Positions 59,606 to 64,000 of a stretch of DNA of 64,000 bases are shown here, one piece after another (within the stretch, counting starts at the first letter, position 1; every line of letters begins with the position of its first letter). A model generated the notes under the pieces. The model searched no databases, was not told the origin of the DNA, and was given only the letters and a program-made list of their open reading frames with translations. This stretch comes from Ulota crispa (Eukaryota; Streptophyta; Bryopsida; Orthotrichales; Orthotrichaceae). The stretch covers positions 11,410,501-11,474,500 of the forward strand of contig OY987244.1 in assembly GCA_963920765.1 (NCBI GenBank), read 5' to 3'. The position numbers were made by a program, and so were the translations under genes.

Positions 59606-61107
59606 TGAAAAATTATATTAAAAAGATAATTAAATATTATTAGCTGACATGGCATTGAGGCAACTAGCAAAGAGTGGTGTCAGACTGCTCATGTGGCAGA
59701 GTTCCCAAAGCTCTCATAGGTTTATGGTTTAGGGGCCTTCCCTTGGGTCCAAACCCCCCCTAATGAACTTGTGTGGCATGGAAGGCATGTAAAAGAAAGT
59801 GAAGAAGGGCTTAGGTGCCTACAAGCTTAACCCTTTAGAAACCACACACATTTTCTCAAAATCCATTGGAAACTTGGGCCAAGTAAGCTTAAATGTGTAG
59901 TTGAATCAAATGTGGACCCAATTTGCATAATCCAACCGTACCAATGGAAAGAACACCTTGTCTACTACAAATATCAAGATTTCAACAAAATCTACCATTA
60001 AGGGTGAAATATTATAATGATTAAGTAAGCTGTAGGTGGAAAATCTCTAGTTTTTTATGCTTGTGTGGTTTTGGATCTTATTGCTTCATGCAAGCTTTGC
60101 TTGAGAAGAGCCTTATTTTTCTAAAAAGCAAGGTTTCCCACCTTTCCAATAAGACTTGTTTCACACAAAATGGAAAAAAATAGCAATCACAAGATGTAGC
60201 TAAATGGACAAAAGGGTAAAAAATCCCACTTTATTTGTTACCCTAAAACAGTTCTACAAGAAAATTAATAAATGTTATGGAAAATCCAATCAATAAAACC
60301 AATATAGAATTGGCCTTAAATTTAGGATGACAATTTAAAAATGAAATGTTAGCACCATTTCAATAGATCTTTAAAGACTACAATTATACTGCTACCATAA
60401 AGAGAAACAATACAAGCATATTTCTTAAGCAATTTGAAAGTTTTTAGGACCGCACAATTGAAATGTGGTATTCTTCTTGGATGCTTGATGTATTGTGTTG
60501 TTGCTTTGATCCATCTTTGACCAAATATGGATACGTATTTTGAGGCCATGTTGTATAAACACCATTATTTATCAACTCACATACCCAATTCCATTGTTGT
60601 TTTTTTGGTTGGATGCAAAATTCTTGTGATCACAAGCGTGTAACCCATGAGCACCCAGAGTTGAAACAAAAAGTGTTGACTTGTGTGCAATCAATGTGCC
60701 ATTGTGGATTGGAACATACAATCCACAAGATTGGACCATATGAATAGTTAGTGGAAAGCATCTCCATCAAGCTGGACTAGATTGGAAGTGGTTTCACTCC
60801 CAATGGAAAAGTTTAGCTTTTTTTAAAATTATAGTAAGACTAATAATTTGTCCTCTAACTAAGTTTTTCTGCTTGGCATTATTCCGTTGTATCCTCCTTT
60901 GGTGTTCTAGACTAAATTAAGGTCTTTAAATCCAAATGTGAATTCAAATTTTCCAAATTGAACTTGTTGATGGTAAATATCTAAAATTTACCCCGCCGGG
61001 TGTACATATAACAAAAATTGGATGTACATATACCAAACACCGGATGTACACATATCATTTCCCAAAATTAAGCTCTAGAAGTGTATGAAGTCCAAACCTA
61101 CCACTAG
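58680..61107. other. gene-free DNA with a TA microsatellite
   Basis: A (TA)n run lies at 59531-59595. A segment at about 60905-61066 resembles one arm of the fold-back MITE at 47494. No coding sequence. A lone TTAACCCTTTAG terminus at 59828 has no partner. Confidence 0.4.
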
Positions 61108-61749
61108 CCCCTAAATGCCCAAGGCACCCAATTTGGGTGTTTGCAAAACTTTGAAGACAAAAAATCTTATCAAATCACTATTTTGGTATTTTCTTTTGAA
61201 CACAAGTTTGTTTTGAAGTCTATTTTCAACATCAAAAATCTGATTTTGAAAATGAATGTTCATGATTTTTCTACTCAAGATTTTATACAAGGGTGTCCAC
61301 TGCAATCTTGAGTTTTATAGTGTTGGAAGATCTTGAAAATGAGCCTCAAATACACTAGAGCTTGGAGAAAAATCCGCATTAGAAATCCATTTAAAAAAAA
61401 TACAAGAGTAGATTTTGAAAGCCATAAATTGGTTGCGGTAAAACATGTAATGACTTTAAACCTCATATTTTTTTGATGACCAACTTTTTAGATTTGACAT
61501 GTGAAGTGAGGATTAGAAAACTTCAAGTCACTTTTGCAATTTTAACACCCTCATGTTCAAACATTATAATCTTTCAAACTATAAGTGATATTGTTGTGTT
61601 TTCTTTCTCCATGTGATCTCTAACATGTCAAGTTTAAATTTGTACGGTTATAGTTTAAAAACACTTGATGAGATTTATGAAAAGATTGGTTGATTGTTCA
61701 CTTTCTTGAAAATGCCAAGAAGTTCAGAAAGGCCTTGGGCATTTAGGGG
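61108..61749. mobile_element. 642-bp element of the CCCCTAAA group flanked by CTAG
   Basis: An 18-bp perfect inverted terminus CCCCTAAATGCCCAAGGC occurs at both ends. The flanks are CTAG at 61104-61107 and 61750-61753 rather than TTAA. The interior is the reverse complement of the 637-bp element at 13501 (shared phrases 'gagcctcaaatacacta', 'gggtgtccactgcaatctt'). Confidence 0.8.
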
Positions 61750-61894
61750 CTAGACACAAACTACATCTGTAACAAGAAATGGAAATAAACGCCCATACAC
61801 AAATGCAGTAAGCAAATTAGCAATATCCTTTTACTTCCATAATTTGATGTTAACAAAGCCCTTTTCACAATTTTAAATCCTATACTTCCTTTAA

Positions 61895-62105
61895 CCCCTG
61901 AAGGGCCCTTGAGCTCTAGAGCTACAATACCAAATAGGGTGGCAACCAATATTCAAAATTTTGAATGAGCTGGAAATTAAGTGTTACAACCATACATATT
62001 GAAGGGTTGTATGATGGTGGGTGTATAAAAAATTTGAAAAATCCTTAGAGCAGCTCCAATATGTCTGTACATATGGCCGCAAAGGGCTTTTGTGATGTTC
62101 AGGGG
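61895..62105. mobile_element. 211-bp TTAA-target MITE, uninterrupted copy
   Basis: Termini CCCCTGAAGGGCCC and (complement) CCCCTGAACATCAC are flanked by TTAA at 61891-61894 and 62106-62109. It is the reverse-orientation relative of the interrupted MITE at 45964-47093 and serves as its empty-site reference. Confidence 0.8.
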
Positions 62106-62189
62106 TTAATCCCAAAACAACATTGAAGATAAAATGTGTCCTCAACCAAATGTTGAAGTTGAATAAAACCTTACCAAAGTGTTATTTTT

Positions 62190-62690
62190 AGTAGTTTATT
62201 TTTTTGAAAAAATATTTTTGAAGTTTAGTTTTAGCTTCAACAATTTGATTTTGCAATTGATTGATTATGATTTTTCTATTCAAGATTTTGTGCATGGGTG
62301 TCCATTGCAATCTTGACTGTAGTGTTGAGGGCTCTTGGACATGAGCCTCAAGTACACTAGAACTTTGAGAAAAAATCACATTAGAAATTCATTTAAAAAA
62401 ATTGTAAAATACATTTTGAGAAGCCATAAATTGATTGGGGCTATGCATATTTGGCCCTTTAACCTCATATTTTTTTAGTGACCAACTTTTTAGTTTTGGC
62501 ATGTGAAAAGAAGATTGAAAGGCTTCAAATCACTTTCACAGTTTTAACACCCTCATGATCAAACATTATAATCTTTCAATCCATAAGAGATATTGTTGTG
62601 ATTTCTTTTCTAATGTGATCTCTAACATGTCTAGTTTTATTTTAAACGGTTGCAATTTTTTTTTTACATAACTTATCAAAATGCAAGCTT
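62190..62690. mobile_element. decayed copy of the 640-bp TTAA family
   Basis: It aligns with the interior of 61190-61650 in the same orientation (shared 'gggtgtccattgcaatctt', 'caacactaccctcatgatc'-type phrases, 'cacattagaaattcattt'). Clear terminal CCCCTAAA sequences are missing. Confidence 0.6.
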
Positions 62691-62919
62691 TTTGTTCAAG
62701 TTATAGCAAGTTCCTAGAAGGTGAGAAATCTCTAGGGTTGTTTTGGGGTAAAAAGACCAGAATCATCCAACTTGACAATCCAAAGAAAACCCTATGATGA
62801 CAAACCACCCACCCCTCCCCCTTTAAACAAAACATAAATACAAATTTTCTAGTGACATGTCTTTTGTGGTTCAATAATTGCTTCCAACAGTAACCTTTAC
62901 AACTAAGATTTCAAGTGTG

Positions 62920-62955
<36 letters not shown>

Positions 62956-63060
62956 GGAAATATTGGTGATATCAATGGCGAATCTTAATTAATAGAATTT
63001 CAAAATGCCCCTTCTAAGTTTATTAAATCTCACCTATTGTGATACCATGTTTGTGGGTGA

Positions 63061-63096
<36 letters not shown>

Positions 63097-63950
63097 CAAA
63101 GATAAAACAAATAATCTGCCCCTATTTTGGAGTTGGTCATCTTTACTTGCTTTTGGGGTTGTTAGACTAAATTATGGTTCTTAAATCCAGTGTGAACTCA
63201 AAATTCCTAAATTCACTCTTGATGGTAAATCTTTAAACACTTACATTTCTTGGCATGTGAAAAAGTAAAAGGATCCACTGTGGCCTTACAAACAAGGCGT
63301 CAAATCATCAAGACCAACTTGAGTTTTAGCGTTCTCCTAAGTTCACCCATGTGTCAAATGTTCATCATGATTGCAATTGTTTCAAAGTCTTATCTCTTTC
63401 CCGTCCTTTCTTTTTTCCTTTCTCCCTTGTTTTGAGTGGTTCGATTTCTATTCTTTTTTTCTTTTTTTTTCTTTTTTTAAAATTTTCAAATTTACTTGAA
63501 ACTACAAAAAATGCTAGAATAGTTGTATATAAAAACAGGCCCAACATTTAAAGAATATCAAAAGTAGGTCTTACCAAACATAAAAAAAGAAGCATCACTT
63601 CGATGGTGGCCAAAATATTGTGCATGTCTACTTCTTTTCAAATCAAATTGCTTTGTGACAACTTTGCATGTAATGACCAAGACCATCCCATTTATTGCAA
63701 TGTACAATGTGCTTTGAAATTATGTGTTCTATTGAGTAAACTTGCATGTGCTATTGACAGCAACATAATAGTACCCCATGTTATCAAGTTGTAGCTTGCA
63801 AGTGTACTTTTGTATGCAAGAAGAGAACCACATGGTTTTGAGCACAAGTGCTTCACAACATTGTGTTGCCAAGAAGCATATGAAAAGGATGTTCATCTTT
63901 TGTTAAAAAGGGACTTTTGGGAACTAGAAGAAGAGGAGGCTAAATTTAAT
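62691..63950. other. gene-free DNA with poly-A and poly-T tracts
   Basis: A poly-A tract at about 62921-62953 and a poly-T tract at about 63065-63091 flank a short segment. 63170-63340 matches the dispersed repeat at 56700-56960. Nothing coding is supported. Confidence 0.4.
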
Positions 63951-64000
63951 CACTCAAGAAAAACATGGTCAAATTTACAAAAAGTTGACAAAAATTGTGA
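63951..64000. mobile_element. second CACTA-type MITE, cut by the window end
   Basis: CACTCAAGAAAAACATGG followed by AAAAAGTTGACAAAAATTGT matches the left half of the 131-bp MITE at 56335, again preceded by AAT. The right half lies outside the window. Confidence 0.7.

Overview
The window comes from the nuclear genome of a streptophyte: a land plant or a close green-algal relative. The evidence is a plant-type exocyst SEC5 gene with 20 coding exons, a plant Nudix hydrolase with a pre-Nudix domain, an ABI3/FUS3/LEC2-clade B3 transcription factor, a protein with a plastid-type N-terminus, TTTAGGG-type telobox runs, and plant transposon termini (CTCCCTCCGTCCC mariner/Stowaway ends with TA duplications, CACTACAAG ends with 3-bp duplications). 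The B3 domain is divergent from the seed-plant versions I know, which hints at a non-seed plant. I cannot name the species.

Layout. 1-4.0 kb: a six-exon plus-strand gene for an unrecognised Ser/Pro-rich protein of about 1040 aa. 5-16 kb: a gene-free, AT-rich stretch with nested small DNA transposons and a 28-unit, 18-bp minisatellite. 16.5-18.6 kb: a two-exon gene for an unrecognised, probably plastid protein with a G-box upstream. 19-22.7 kb: more small elements. 22.8-32.8 kb: SEC5, with a GC-rich leader. 36.3-39.2 kb, minus strand: an eight-exon Nudix hydrolase. 40-51.9 kb: tandem repeats, a possible LTR-element remnant and nested transposons. 51.9-53.9 kb, minus strand: the B3 transcription factor. 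54-64 kb: only small transposons and simple repeats.

The five genes do not form a pathway. They serve separate housekeeping or regulatory roles: vesicle tethering, nucleotide-sugar or NADH hydrolysis, developmental transcription, plastid function and an unknown role. Splice models were built by hand from GT-AG sites, reading-frame phase and family knowledge. SEC5 and Nudix close perfectly in phase. The B3 gene is solid over the B3 domain and C-terminus but unresolved at its 5' part.

The most interesting material is in the repeats. A colony of elements with CCCCTRAA termini sits at TTAA targets, with two elements sharing one TTAA, one inside another with an 'empty-site' relative in the same window, and one at CTAG instead. 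Three Stowaway-like elements carry the same strongly conserved stem-loop block of about 80 nt. I saw no CRISPR array, prokaryotic operon or canonical tRNA gene, and no convincing new multi-gene system.
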